A DNA stretch of 64,000 bases from NCBI GenBank assembly GCA_012932865.1, contig SAXG01000019.1, positions 744,001-808,000 on the forward strand, in the 5' to 3' direction. The first letter of the stretch is position 1; every line of letters starts with the position of its first letter. Made by a program: the position numbers and the translations under genes. Source of the stretch: Amylostereum areolatum. Its lineage: Eukaryota > Basidiomycota > Agaricomycetes > Russulales > Stereaceae. The notes below the pieces were generated by a model, which saw nothing but the letters and a program-made list of their open reading frames with translations, was not told the DNA's origin and searched no databases. Below, piece by piece: positions 19,601 to 31,541 of the stretch.

Positions 19601-22600
19601 CCGCGCGGTCATGGGACGAGTCGGACGAGTCGGACTTGGACGACGAAAACACGACCGACCCCGTAGCGCTCGTGCGACGCCGCGCGAATCAGCGGCAACG
19701 AACCTACCTTACCCAGGCGTTAGGGCAGGAGAACGAAGGATGGGCCATGGAGCCCAGTGATCCCCTGGACGAGCAGCGGAGGGCCGTAGACGCGTGTCCT
19801 GCTGAAAACGGAGCCGGATGGGACCGCGATGAGATGATCGGCTGCTTCGGCATTGAGCTATCAGACCAAGAGGGAATGCATATAGGAGGACGACTCACTC
19901 AAGGAACGAATGGAAGCGAGTGTCCGCTCGAACGCGCGGGAAGCAGCACCAATGCCCCCCTCGAGTCCTGCTACGTGGATGACTGGGCGGTCCATCCAGA
20001 GCCCGACACGGAAGACTGGAGAACGTATCCAGTAAGTGACGATGGAAACGACGGTCCCGCGCGGCTGAGAACGTTTAAAACAACATTTGACACACCTTTT
20101 GGGGACACCGCGAATGGAACGACCGCTGCGGAGGCACGGCCGGGGCGACAGGCCACGAGGTATGCGCGCGAAGACGGGGGAAAGAGAGTGTCCAAAGACG
20201 AGCAAAGAGCCTCGTTTGCACGAGTGCAAGTGGTTAGGGTGAGGGAGGAAGAAGAAGGAGGGACGACGGAGCGTGGCGCTGGCCGCGGCGACCCGAAGTG
20301 GAAAGCCGAGCGGCCGGAAGAAGCCGGCCACGCGTCAACTTCAACTTCAAGTGTGCGAGCGGCCAGCGCAACCACCACCACCACTGCCCCCTCCGTCCCC
20401 ATCGCTGCCGCCCGCTCCACGCTCGCCCCCGCACCGTCGCACCACGCAATACCGACGGGTCCGCTCTGCCGCAAGCCAAGAGAAGAAGGCCAGCCCGGAG
20501 CCGACGCAATAGCGGGCACGGAATGGACCACGGACACGAACGAGGTAAGTTCATCACGAAAACCCGTCCGCGCCCAGTGGCCTGATACCCTAGAAAGCAG
20601 GTCAGTTCGTGACCCAGTCCCGATGCAGACGAACCGGCGACAAACGCGCGCGTTCTTCGCCGCAATCGAGGCGACCAACCGGAGTCTGTCGCCGACGCAC
20701 ACGTACCCAGAGGCCGACGACTTTGACGAAAACCTGTGGTACGCGTCAGACGTTTCGGGGCATGGGCTCAGGACTGAACGGGAGATTGCAGATACTCTGC
20801 AGGAGCTCGACGACGAAGACTGGGGCTCGCACCAGACCCGCACGCGGGTACTTAAGCCGCGGTCGAACACGGACGGCCCCAAGCCCCTCGACTCGCTTAC
20901 CCCCCCCACGCTGTACTCACACGCAACGCCACCGCACTCGCACCTCACCAACTCCCCCCTCCGACTCCTCTCCTACCTCCCTTCACGCTCCCCCTCTCCG
21001 TTCTCCCTCGACGAACGCGTCCGCGTCCCAACCACCGCCATGGACCCGCCGTCGCTCGGTTCCCCCCTTCCTGTACGCGCGCCCCAGCTCCTCTTTTCTC
21101 CCGCTCACACCGGCTCCCAGACGAGCCTCGGCCACCTGAATATCTGGTCCCTCACCAACCACCGCGAACGCCTCAGCGTGCACAACACCGCGCGCGCCGT
21201 GCGCGAAGGCGACTGGCACGTGACGATCAAGAGCCAGTCGGCAGTCTTCGTCACGTACGACGAGTTCGGCGACCGTGGCAGCACGCTACCTGCCGTCGAC
21301 CTCTCCACCGCCACCCCCGTCATCACGAAGGAGAGCCACTGGCTCGAGTCCTTTTTCGACGCGAGCGGGCAGGAGCTAGTAGGGCATCGCGTAGAGACCG
21401 CGAGGCTCCCCGGCACCCTACTCCTCCGCGCGCTGTGCGTAACCCCAGGAAGCCCAGCCGAAGAACGACGCAACGCGGCCCCTGGCGAGCTCGACGAGGA
21501 CGTTCGCGAACGCGACGGCGACACCGGCAGGATGGCACGCTCAACGTCGCCGGAAGACCAAGCTCGCATCGATTCGGTCGTGTACAACCATCGTACGTTA
21601 GTCCCGCAACCGCACCCGTCCACCACTTTAACACGCGCGGCCCTAGGCGTGAGCCCTTTACAGAGGGACTCCCATATCCTAGACTTCCTCGAAGAGGACC
21701 TCCACATTATTCCCCTGAAGCCCGACCTCCGCCCAGACCAAACCATCCCGATCTTTGCTTTCGCAGATGCGGTCCGCGCTCTCGCGCGTGACTTCCCCGC
21801 CTCGCGTGGACACACTGTACGAACGATCAGCCTCAGCATCCCCGATGGGCTTTGGCGCCACGAAGACAAGTGCCGAAACTACGGCAACTGCCTCAACCAG
21901 CAAGTATGGTCGTTCACGCGGGCCACCCTCCAGACGTCGGATCCCGACGACCAGGGCACCCTCGTCATGGCCGGCGCCGGTGTGCTGCTTTCCACCGTCT
22001 CCGACCTCGAGCCCAACGAGACTCTCTTCGAGCTCATCGGTGGCCGCCGCATCTCACTTCAAGGGCTAACGAAGAACTTCGCCTTCGCTCGTGTGCCTCG
22101 TGCCGCCGGCTATCCATCCTCAAACCGCCCGCTGCCCTCCGTCCCAGCGATACATCTGGTCGTGGATGTTCCGAATGTCCGTCCCCCTACGCCGCGTCCC
22201 CCCTTTCCATCTGACGACCAGCCGCGTCCCGTCAACCCTGAGCCTCCGATGCTCACTCTGTCCGCGTGGATGGAGCAGGCTGAGGGTGCCGCCAACCGGT
22301 CCCCCGGATCTCCGGCCTCGTCAGACGCGGACATGTGCGACTGGCCGTTTTTCAGCACTGAGTCTCTGGCTTCCACCGATGACCTTGCCCAAGCTCCCGA
22401 CGTCGCCAACGTCCCCGAGGCTGCTCCCGTCGTCGAGCCCGTCCACTCCACCGAACCGCTACTGCCCAAGCCGCTCGTCGAAGAGTCCCCCTACAACAGC
22501 GCGCTGGTGGGTCACTTGAATTCTCTGCGGCCGTGGAAGAGCCAGCTCGCGGCGGACGACAGCTACATGCAAGGGCTCATCGCCTACGCACATAACCTCC

Positions 22601-23278
22601 CGCTTCCCGATCCATGCGCGTACAAGCGGTTTCAGCGTCGTGCGACACCCGCCGAAGAGGCCGAAGCGGCGAAACTGGTCAATAACTGGATCAAGGAGCT
22701 GCAGGACAATGGCCTGCCCTCGTCGGCTTCGGACAACGACCTATGGTCATCCAGCGGTATGTCGGTCGCTTCCTTCTCCTCGAGCGAATCATCATTCTCG
22801 ATCACAGCCTCCGACCTCGACCGCGTCTACGATGGGCCACCCCCCAACAGTTCCACCAATGAGGACTTCATGCCGCGGTTACGCCTGAAGGAGGCCATCG
22901 GAGTGAAGCCGCCCATCCGCGAAGATGACCTCGAGCTACAATACCCCGAGTCGCCGCCGCCCTTGGACGACACCGACGAGAGCGTAGACTCCGCCGTGCC
23001 GCTACTCGACCCTCCACCAGTGCGGGAACGTTTGTTTTTTCTAAGCGCCTCGGATGACGAAGACTCGGATGGGATGGATGTTGAATTGTCCTCCGAAGAC
23101 GAGTCGGGTTCGGATGGGTCCTCCCCACCGTCGCCTCCATTGGCACCCGCTGTCATCCACGCCGTCACGATGGAGGAAGTGGCAGACGTCGACGACAGCA
23201 TCCAGCTACACAGCAAAAACACGGGACACCCGGACGACGACTCATCGCCTGGAGCCGTTCTGATCGAGCGGGCTCCGC
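16645..23278 (+). CDS. Element G Gag-protease, first part (interrupted by small LTR element)
   Basis: The first ATG in the mRNA is at 16645; the frame is also open back to the LTR. Domains by residue from this Met: retrotransposon Gag core about 90-240 (RGNYRRVGRFLEEYEDLC, WQGIHPTLRRRLEDRLVNWY); Ser/Asp/Lys-rich linker; zinc knuckle CFGCGDLGHSMSTC about 493-506; retropepsin-like protease with AILDSGSQLN (Asp about 871) and LLLGRPWQ about 940. Then more than 1,200 residues with no recognised domain, in part Pro/Ser/Glu-rich, in part globular-looking (DFPASRGHTVRTISLSIP, CRNYGNCLNQQVWSF). The frame is broken at 23278 by the 1,262-bp insertion; joining across one TCCGC copy restores it to 24546-26041. 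The resulting polyprotein, about 2,709 residues, is very large for a Gag-PR. Confidence 0.8.
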
Positions 23279-24540
23279 TGTCAAGAACGACCGACTAAGG
23301 AATGCATCCAATAGCCTTCTAAGTCGCGACACAGGCAGTGGCTCAGAGGAAGGGGGAATCAGGGAACAAAGGGAGAACAGTACATTGCACTCTAAGCCGG
23401 TAAAGACTAGGAGGAAAGACTAAGGAACTAGATACATGCAGGCCAGCTATATATACTAGGGAGGGGATGTGCACAGACCAAGGGGCACATCAGCGATGCC
23501 ATCAAAGGGGATTGATCCACAGGTGTGAGATCAGATAGCGCGAGAAAGCAAGGAAAAAGCGGAGCAAAAGGGCGAACCGTGACAATACCCCCGCTTCAAG
23601 GTTCGACGACCCGGCGAACAAAACAAGTAAAACAAGTAAAAAAAAAAGGTCCAAAATACCAATTCTAGCACCATCCTTCAGGCGTCCAAGTCGAGGTCGA
23701 AGTCGAGCAGTTTATAGCCTCATGCAGGAGGGGTCGCAGCTAAGCAATCAAGGTTCAGGCCATAGCCGCCGAAGCGGCCAGTGCAAACTCCTGCCAACCC
23801 GATGCATCGCAGATGCTCCTCGTCTCCATTAGTGCCACATAGAGCTCAGCAAACCAGTGCCAACCATGCGCAGCGAGTGGGCTACTTTCCACTTACCCCG
23901 CTGGCTTTGACAGTGATCCACATCGCCGTCTGCCACAGTAACAGTTCTGAATTGCGAAGCAGTTATGCACCATGCTCAGGGTGATCACGTGGGGGTCTGG
24001 TGGTCTGGGTGGGGGTCTGGTGCGCGCGGTGTCCAAAATTCTAAGTCCGATGATGTCAGCGATGGGGGAGCGATAAGCTGATTAAACCTGATAGCAGTAT
24101 TTAACGTCTAGCAATAGACGGTCGCGCATGGTCTGTGGTGCAAGGCAGACGAGCGATGGGGGACGAGGGGTCATAGAACGAGTGGAAGTGCATCAAAAGC
24201 GTCGCGAGGTAGAAGTAAGAAGAGTCTTTCCTAATGTCAAGAACGACCGACTAAGGAATGCATCCAATAGCCTTCTAAGTCGCGACACAGGCAGTGGCTC
24301 AGAGGAAGGGGGAATCAGGGAACAAAGGGAGAACAGTACATTGCACTCTAAGCCGGTAAAGACTAGGAGGAAAGACTAAGGAACTAGATACATGCAGGCC
24401 AGCTATATATACTAGGGAGGGGATGTGCACAGACCAAGGGGCACATCAGCGATGCCATCAAAGGGGATTGATCCACAGGTGTGAGATCAGATAGCGCGAG
24501 AAAGCAAGGAAAAAGCGGAGCAAAAGGGCGAACCGTGACA
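23279..24540 (-). mobile_element. Small coding-free LTR element (TRIM-like), 1262 bp
   Basis: Two 306-bp LTRs, 23279-23584 and 24235-24540, look identical by eye. They are flanked by the perfect 5-bp duplication TCCGC (23274-23278, 24541-24545). The internal 650 bp has no credible ORF. A G-run next to the left LTR on the minus strand (23585-23600) looks like a polypurine tract, which gives minus orientation; no convincing primer site is seen. The LTR has a TATATATA run near 23449. LTR ends (TGTCACGG...CTTGACA in minus reading) equal those of G, so G's or N's enzymes may mobilise it. Identical LTRs mean a recent insertion. Confidence 0.9.
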
Positions 24541-24545
24541 TCCGC

Positions 24546-26041
24546 AGAGGGAGCTCGCCGACCCCACCGTGTTGTCGTCCGTACTCTCCCACATCAGCGA
24601 GATTGAGGCCACTGTTCCCCTCACCTATAACACCAACAAGGCTGAGGTCCTCAGCTGGCGGCGCCGAAACAACCTCTCACCGTGCGCGGGCCTGCCGATT
24701 CGATCTGGCTCCCCTCCCCCAGCTCCTGCTCACGCTCGCGAAGATGCAGACGCAGCAGGGCGAGGATATCAGGTCCTTGCAAATGCGTTTCGCGCCCGAC
24801 GCGCCCGACTCGAAGGCTCGGCTCCTGCCGAAAGTAAGAACTGGCGGGATCGCCGTCCCGAGGACCCAAGCCCGTCGACCTCTCCGCCCGCTCTTGTATC
24901 GGACGACTCGATGCCGTCCCCCGTCAGCCTCGACCCGCCGTCTCCCATCCTGCCCCCCGCGTCGGTCACTGAGGCCGCCATATTTGACAAAACCGACGAG
25001 GAGTTGATGCCGGGTAAGTACCCTCCGCCCGCTATCACACCTAGCGCTCACCGTCCACAAGGCCCACTCACGGAGCCACCTAGGATCCGGACGATCAAGA
25101 AGCCCGACCCCGCCAGGTACGCCATCTACCGCCCACCCGCAGCGGGTGTGGAGCGGGCATTCCGCCACTACAGTGGCCAGGTCGACGGCGCAAACACGCG
25201 ACAATACCTGGGGCCGGCGCGTGGACGCGGACGTGGACGCGGACGTGGATACGGACGAGGAGGGCGAGGGCGCGGACGTTCAGATGGACGGACAACGTCC
25301 CACCAGGACTCCCCCACCCCGTCTCGAATGGCACCCCCTGTCGTCTCGCTTCAGAGGGCGTACGCGACACCGGACTCCTTTCGCCCCAACGGAAATGGGG
25401 GGACGTCTTATATTCCCTACGGATACCAGCCGCCGCTACCGTCCGTACCCGTGTCCCCACATTCCTTTCGACGCGCTAACACGGAGTCGGGCAGCTTCGC
25501 CCAGAGCGGCCCATACGACTTTCTGCCCCAGTCCGCTCCGAGCTATGGAGCTCCCGCCTACAGCTCCTACAACGTCTACTACCGACAGATCGAGCAGCGC
25601 CGACAAGAGGTCCTCAATATTGTCAACTCCGGGGCTCTGTTTATCGAGGCGATCCTCGCCGTGCGCGGCTCGTCCGCCGTCTCGGCAGGGATTATCCCCC
25701 TTGGCCTCGCTCACCTCACCAACGCGGTCCGAGTGCGGCCCTTGGGGACCACTCAGCAGCTCAGTGTTCGACCCGCAACCGGGTCCTATTGGTCCGCTTT
25801 TCTCCGCGTTGGAGAAGCTCGGTTTCTCACCTCCCTCCGCGACTTCACCAAAAGGGCTGGCTTGGACGAGCTGGTCCGCGAACTCCAGGCTCTCATCTCC
25901 GCCCGCGTCGCCGACGAAGCCGTTGTGGCTCACCTTGTTGGAACAGGACAGCTCGACGGACCTCTTCAAGGTCCCGTCGCTGGACTGCGGGGTGAACGAC
26001 TGGACCAACTCACGCAAACCTTACGGGATTGGCTCGCGTAG
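24546..26041 (+). CDS. Element G Gag-protease, C-terminal part with RG-rich box
   Basis: This continues the frame of 16645-23278 after the insertion (codon split 23278/24546) and ends at TAG 26039-26041. It contains a Pro/Ser-rich segment, a dense Arg-Gly tract (about 25215-25290; GRGRGRGRGYGRGGRG), which in other proteins binds RNA, and a C-terminal helical region of about 150 residues (RRQEVLNIVNSG, LDELVRELQALISARV, LDQLTQTLRDWLA). No known domain is recognised in the last part. Pol lies downstream in another frame; how it is expressed (frameshift, splicing or subgenomic RNA) is not evident. Confidence 0.7.
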
Positions 26042-26678
26042 TGCACGGCGATCCTGGATGGTGAGAGGACACTTCGTGTTAAACTCCCCCGTGCTCACTC
26101 CGTCAATAGGCAACCCTACGCGGGTTCTAATGACCGTCACGACGGGCGGCTTGTGCGCTCCCTTCCAGCTCCGGTATTTTTGTATTCTTTCTATTCTTTC
26201 TGTCGAGTTCTTGCCCCCGTGTTCGCATGTTTTACAGGACATACCTGACCCGCTCCGCTGTTATACTATACAATCCCATTCCCACATAGATCCTCCGCTT
26301 TTCGCTTCGTCTCGACCCTTTGATCCCCCCCCCATTTTACAGGTCGTACCTGAACAGTTCCGACCCTTGTATACTTACCTATGTTCCAGCTTTTTTACCT
26401 TACGAGATTTCGGCTTCGGCCCTCGCCTTCTGCCTCGGTTCTCCCTTCCGCTGTTTGTACCACTACTTACTTTTCCTTCCTACCGAGCTCCACCCCTCCG
26501 TACCTCGTGCATGCCCTCACAATCACACCCGCTTTCCCGCTCCGTTACATTGGGAAAAAGTGGAAGTGACTCAGGTAGTGCGCCGGGAACCATCTCGGAA
26601 CCACCGAGCACTGACAACATCGGGTCTCGTGACCGTGTTCGTCATGTGACTACTCGGCCGGAGATCTACCAAGTCAGA

Positions 26679-28322
26679 ATGATCGAAGCTTGTCTCCCTC
26701 GCTGCTCTCAGGTGCCCATGCATAAACCAAGATCTCCCCCACCTTGGTTTCTCAACTGGGACAACCTGGAGGGAGAAGAATTGTATGTGGTAGAGCCACC
26801 AGGACTGGTGCTAACTGCCTACAAACGGGTCGACAAGAAAGTACGTCCAGTCGCAACGTCATATCCACAGGCAGCGTGCGTGGAACGACGCATACCTCGA
26901 GACCCCTTAGCGTCGCTCGCAGTGTTACCAACTCGCCCACCTGAGTTCACTCCGACTGCTCGCACCGGAGCGGATGAGCTTGCCCGGCTAAAACTAAATG
27001 AGGACGGCTCTCTCTGGCCCGAGGAGCTGAAATTATTTCAGCATATCATGGTGCTCAATGAGGGTGCACTCGCATATGAAGATGAACAAAGAGGCACACT
27101 ACGCGATGATTACTTCACACCATATAGAATTCCGACCATTGACCACTCACCTTGGGAGTACAAAAATATTCCAATCCCACCCGGTATTCGGGACAAAGTG
27201 GTCGATCTGCTCAAGGAGAAAATACGTGGCGGGGTGTACGAGCCCAGCCAGTCAAGTTATCGATCCCGATGGTTCTGCGTCGTCAAAAAGAATGGCAAGC
27301 TACGCATCGTCCATGATCTTCAGCCACTCAACCGCATAACAGTAAAAGACTCCGGGATGCCCCCTATCCTAGATGATTTTGTGGAACCATTTGCAGGGCG
27401 ACAGTGCAGCAGTGTATTTGATCTATTCTGGGGATTTGATGCACGCAAAATCCATGAAGAAAGCCGTGATCTAACAGCATTTCAGACACCGTTGGGTCAA
27501 TTGCGTATAACCTCGATGCCCATGGGGTTCACAAACTCACCCGCTGAATTTCAAAACTGTATGGTGTTCATTCTCCAGGATGAAATTCCACACACAGCCA
27601 ACATATTCATTGACGATCTCGCTGTTCGGGGACCTGAGTCAGCATACTTGAACGAGGCAGGAGAACCTGAGACTCTTGAGCAGAATCCAGGAATCCGACG
27701 ATATATCTGGGAACATGCGCAAGATGTACACCGCATTATGCACCGCATCAAGTGCGCAGGAGGTACTTTCAACCCATCTAAAGCACAGATATGTGCCCCA
27801 GAAGTTGTTATACTCGGCCAAACCTGCTCCCCCTCAGGACGGTCCCCAGAGAAAAACAAAGCAGAGAAAATCCGCGACTGGCCAGTCCCGCACAATGTGA
27901 CCGAAGTACGAGGATTTTTGGGCCTATGTGGAACAGTCCGAATATGGATCGAGAACTATTCCCAGATTGCGCGCCCCCTCACCGAACTCGTGCGAAAGGA
28001 TGAAGACCTAGTATGGGATGAGCGCCGTCAGTGCGCCTTCGACAGACTGAAAAGGCTCGTGGCACAAGCACCTGCCTTGCGCCCCATTGACTATAAATCT
28101 GAGCAGCCAGTAATTCTCTCGGTCGACTCAAGCTATATTGCGGTCGGCTTTATCTTGTCACAACTTGATGAGCAAGGCCGTCGGCGACCCGCCCGATATG
28201 GGTCACTTCCTATGAGCGCTGTAGAGGCACGGTACTCCCAGCCCAAGCTTGAGCTTTTTGGTCTGTATCGAGCCCTGAAGCATTTCAGTCTATATATCAT
28301 TGGCATTAAAGGTTCTTTGTAG
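26679..28322 (+). CDS. Element G Pol: RT and RNase H (frame broken at the end)
   Basis: The frame is open from upstream; the first plausible ATG near homologous-looking sequence is 26679 (MIEACLPR...). It carries an RT with KKNGKLRIVHDLQPLN, the active-site box FIDD (27605-27616) in place of the usual YxDD, and LGLCGTVRIWI. It then has a gypsy-type RNase H (PVILSVDSS, FILSQLDEQG, RYSQPKLELFGLYRAL). It stops at TAG 28320-28322 in the middle of RNase H because of a one-base frame change around 28313-28320; the next frame continues directly with VEVDAQYIKGMLN. I read this as one recent lesion in an otherwise complete pol. Confidence 0.88.
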   Translation: MIEACLPRCSQVPMHKPRSPPPWFLNWDNLEGEELYVVEPPGLVLTAYKRVDKKVRPVATSYPQAACVERRIPRDPLASLAVLPTRPPEFTPTARTGADELARLKLNEDGSLWPEELKLFQHIMVLNEGALAYEDEQRGTLRDDYFTPYRIPTIDHSPWEYKNIPIPPGIRDKVVDLLKEKIRGGVYEPSQSSYRSRWFCVVKKNGKLRIVHDLQPLNRITVKDSGMPPILDDFVEPFAGRQCSSVFDLFWGFDARKIHEESRDLTAFQTPLGQLRITSMPMGFTNSPAEFQNCMVFILQDEIPHTANIFIDDLAVRGPESAYLNEAGEPETLEQNPGIRRYIWEHAQDVHRIMHRIKCAGGTFNPSKAQICAPEVVILGQTCSPSGRSPEKNKAEKIRDWPVPHNVTEVRGFLGLCGTVRIWIENYSQIARPLTELVRKDEDLVWDERRQCAFDRLKRLVAQAPALRPIDYKSEQPVILSVDSSYIAVGFILSQLDEQGRRRPARYGSLPMSAVEARYSQPKLELFGLYRALKHFSLYIIGIKGSL

Positions 28323-30025
28323 AAGTCGACGCACAATACATCAAAGGAATGCTCAATTCTCCAGACCTTCAGCCCAATGCAGCAATAAACCGCTGGATTC
28401 AAGGCATTCTGATGTTTGATTTCACACTGGTCCATGTTCCTGGTCGATCATTCTCGGGACCAGATGGACTCTCCCGTCGACCCCCCGAGGAAGCAGACTT
28501 TCAGCCCGAGAGTGATGACTGGCTTGATAGTATTGCACTCTATGCAGTCCCCACTGTTCCCCTGACTAAACATCCCGCGCTAGGGGCACGAACAAGTCGC
28601 CCATCATATAAGAAGCAAAGCGCTACAGTTCTGACAATGGGAGCTGCTGAAACTATCCTTGAAAACATTCGGACCTTCCTACGAACATGGGAATATCCAT
28701 CATCAGTTAATACAACACAGAAGGAGCATCGGTTTGTTGCCAAATCCACTCGCTTCTTCCTCCAAGATGATGCTTTATTCCGCCGTGTCGAGGAAGTTAT
28801 ACCACGCAAAGTGATTTTTACTCCCACACGGCGGTATGAAATTATGATTGGGGCCCATGAGGAAGCAGGACACCGAGGTATAGAGGCATGCCTCCACGCT
28901 GTCCAATTTCGTTTCTATTGGCCGCACATGCGCAGTGACCTTTCTCAGCACATCAAGTCTTGCCACGAGTGTCAAATTCGGTCCCGAATGAAACCTCTAC
29001 GGCCGGTTACGGTCTCAACCCCCTCAACAATATGGGATAAAGTCTATATTGATGTCATGGTAATGCCAAAGGCGAAGAAATTTCGATTCATTGTTGCAGC
29101 ACGTGATGATCTTACCCGCGCATCGGAAGGATGTGCCCTACAGTCAAACAACTCAAAGTCCCTCAAACAGTTCTTCTGGGAACAGATCTACTGTCGGTAT
29201 GGGATGGTGCGGTTGGTAGTAACAGACAATGGTAGTGAGGTAAAAGGGGCATTTCAGGAACTCATGAGTCAACTGGGTGTTCCCCATGTCCGTATCGCTC
29301 CATACAATTCCAAGGCCAATGGGGTTGTTGAACGTGGACACTTCATCATCCGAGAATCTATCCTCAAGACATGTGGCTCTAAAGTTGAGCACTGGCCTGA
29401 CAAAGTAGCAGCAGCATTCTATGCAGATCGCATCACAATATCTGAATCTACTGGCTTCTCCCCCTATTTTCTGATGCATGGCACACACCCGTTATACCCG
29501 TTTGATTTAACAGAGGCAACATTCCTGGGACCTGCATACGACAATAAAATGTCACATGTGGACCTACTAGAGAGACGCCTGCGACAGCTCGAGAAACGGC
29601 GTGAAGATCTAGAGAATGCAGCAACAAAGCTTCGTCATACACGGCTGCGTTCAAAGGCCCAGTTTGAACGACGCTTCCATCACCGTCTGCGCACGGACTC
29701 ATTTGAACCCGGCCAGCTGGTCCTAGTCAGAGATAACTCAATTGAGACATCACACAATACTAAGCACCTGCCAAGATACCTAGGCCCATACCAGATCGTG
29801 GAACAGACACGTGGGGGTGCATACAAGATTGCGGAACTCAGTGGTGCACTTTCATTGACAAAGTACGCGGTATCGCGCCTGCTGCCATATGTCTCACGTG
29901 ACCCAGAGGCTTTGCACACTCTTTCCAAGCGGTGGGCCAACAGTGAGGTGGAGTCATCTGATGATGATATTTTGGGAGAAGATGACAATGAAGACAGAGT
30001 AGCGGAAGAGGAAGAGGATCTGTGA
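28323..30025 (+). pseudogene. Element G Pol: RNase H end and integrase (after frameshift)
   Basis: The frame resumes with the last RNase H strand (VEVDAQYIKG) and the linker FDFTLVHVPG. It then gives the integrase zinc domain (HEEAGHRGIEAC, CHECQIRSR) and catalytic core: D in YIDVMVMP, D in VTDNGSEV, E in NGVVERGHF. A C-terminal DNA-binding part (LPRYLGPYQIVEQTRGGAYKI) follows. The tail is acidic (SSDDDILGEDDNEDR). No chromodomain is present. Separated from RT by the frameshift at about 28316, so not translated as part of Pol unless the lesion is bypassed. Confidence 0.88.
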
Positions 30026-30073
30026 CAAGACAAGACACAACCGGGGACGGTTGATATTTGAGTCCCCCGCGGA
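30026..30073 (+). other. Short 3' spacer of G before its 3' LTR
   Basis: A 48-bp stretch ends CCCCCGCGGA at the LTR. No good polypurine tract abuts the LTR; the nearest purine run is about 55-70 bp upstream (30002-30018). Confidence 0.4.
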
Positions 30074-31121
30074 TGTCACGGCCATATTTGGATATGACCG
30101 CAACAGGGATATAGTCAGGAAGGAAAATGGAAGACTAGAGGAGAGGAGCAGAAAGGCAGAAAGGCAAAGAGACAGTAAGCCACACCAGAGACGGAACATA
30201 GTATGTCCAAGCCGGCCATCAAAGAAGAGCAAGCTGGACAAAGGAGGGGCCGGGAGAGAAGGAAAGCCGATGATCGGCGGCACCAAAGGAAGTAGGATGG
30301 ACAGGCTAGACACTGTCGATCTGGAAGGTTAATTCAGCCGCATATAAAGATGCGGCAGGAAGAGAAAGGCGTCTTGGCTCCTTGCTTCACTTTTCGCACC
30401 GACGCACCATGAATAACGACTCCCTCCCCACCAATCACCTTGATGCCTCTGACCATTCCACGGAGTCCAGCGGCATGCAACTCGCCGACGGTGTACGCCT
30501 TGCCCAGTCACGTTCTCCCTCTCCCCCTCTGGCCACATCCCTCACGAGCGACCCCGACCCCTACGCACCAGCGCGCATCCTCGACACCCGCATACGCTTG
30601 AACAACCCGCCGACTAGCGACATCATCTACAACCCTATCGTCACCTTGCGGTTAGCCCGTTGCTCCAACGCTACCCCGTCTATGCCGCAATACGACCTAC
30701 AGGATGCCAGAGCGCCCGTCCGTGCCGCGACGATCGCCAGGTTGGTCAAGGACAATGCCTCCCACCCACACTGGTTGGCGGCCAACGGGATCCTGAACCA
30801 AGGGTGGGCCCCTGACCCATTCAAGGGTCCCTCGGAGGTGAATGGGGTATGGATCGTTGAAGGGAAGGCGCAACAGGTTGGCCCCTCAATGCTGGTGGAG
30901 GCGGCAACGGAGACAGGATATCGCTACTATGCGACGGTGGGCGAGTGTCTAGGGAGCGACGGCCAGAGCGCCATCTACGTGGGATGGGTACGCAACCACG
31001 CCTACGCCCGTACGTCACCCCTCCCCTCGTGCCAAACTCGTGCTGACCCGCAAACAGCGATGACAGTCTTTATTATCTGCAACGTCAACTGGGCCCTCCC
31101 GCTTAGCCCAAAACTTCCTAC
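30074..31121 (+). repeat. Element G 3' LTR, left portion
   Basis: First 1048 bp of the 3' LTR, nearly identical to 13960-15007. Interrupted by element N after CCTAC (31117-31121), which is repeated at 38220-38224. Confidence 0.93.
30409..31121 (+). pseudogene. Second copy of the LTR gene, 5' part, disrupted by N
   Basis: ATG at 30409. With 38225-38642 it makes the same 1131-nt frame as 14295-15425, so it was intact until N inserted at codon 238. Candidate intron signals are kept at 31010-31057. Confidence 0.85.
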
Positions 31122-31541
31122 TGTCAGAAACGCAGTTTATGAGACCGATGAACCGCCTAAGTCACGACGATGGGAGGAGCGAGAAGAGAATAGATTCGAG
31201 AGTGCCGGGGTCTAGGGTAGTGCAACGTGCGCTACAGTACCGTATGACGAGATGGACAGTCTAGGGAAAAGGGAAGAGAAACACTGTCCTTATATACAAG
31301 TGGGAACGATGGTGCGATGCGATGTGATAGTGGTGCGAGCGGGGGGAACAATAAGAAAGGAGTCATGGGGCGGAGGACAAAGGTCCGGAGCAATGATGTC
31401 ATAGATAAGGATGCGGAACCCCGCTCGGAAGTCCGGGCAATGACGTCGTTGAAGCATGTGATGCAAGGGAAAGTCATGTGCCGTGACGCGTCGCGTGTAC
31501 GAGGTCTGCAAACGAAGAGAGAAATGGAGCGATCCGTGACA
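31122..31541 (-). repeat. Element N 3' LTR
   Basis: 420 bp, TGTCAGAAAC...CCGTGACA in plus-strand reading; on the minus strand it starts TGTCACGG. TATATAAG in minus reading, near 31289-31296. The pol frame continues through it. Confidence 0.95.

Noticed and set aside
20234..20951. Minus-strand frames opposite G's Gag-protease
   Set aside because: GC-rich antisense shadows without motifs; the plus frame is continuous over 6.6 kb.
24237..24379. Short ORF over the right LTR of the small element
   Set aside because: It crosses an LTR boundary and has no homologue in the left LTR context; not a gene.
25146..26678. Upstream 500 codons of the G pol frame
   Set aside because: The stretch to 26041 overlaps the Gag-protease C-terminal coding frame, and the stretch to 26678 gives low-complexity sequence without RT homology; I start Pol near 26679 instead.
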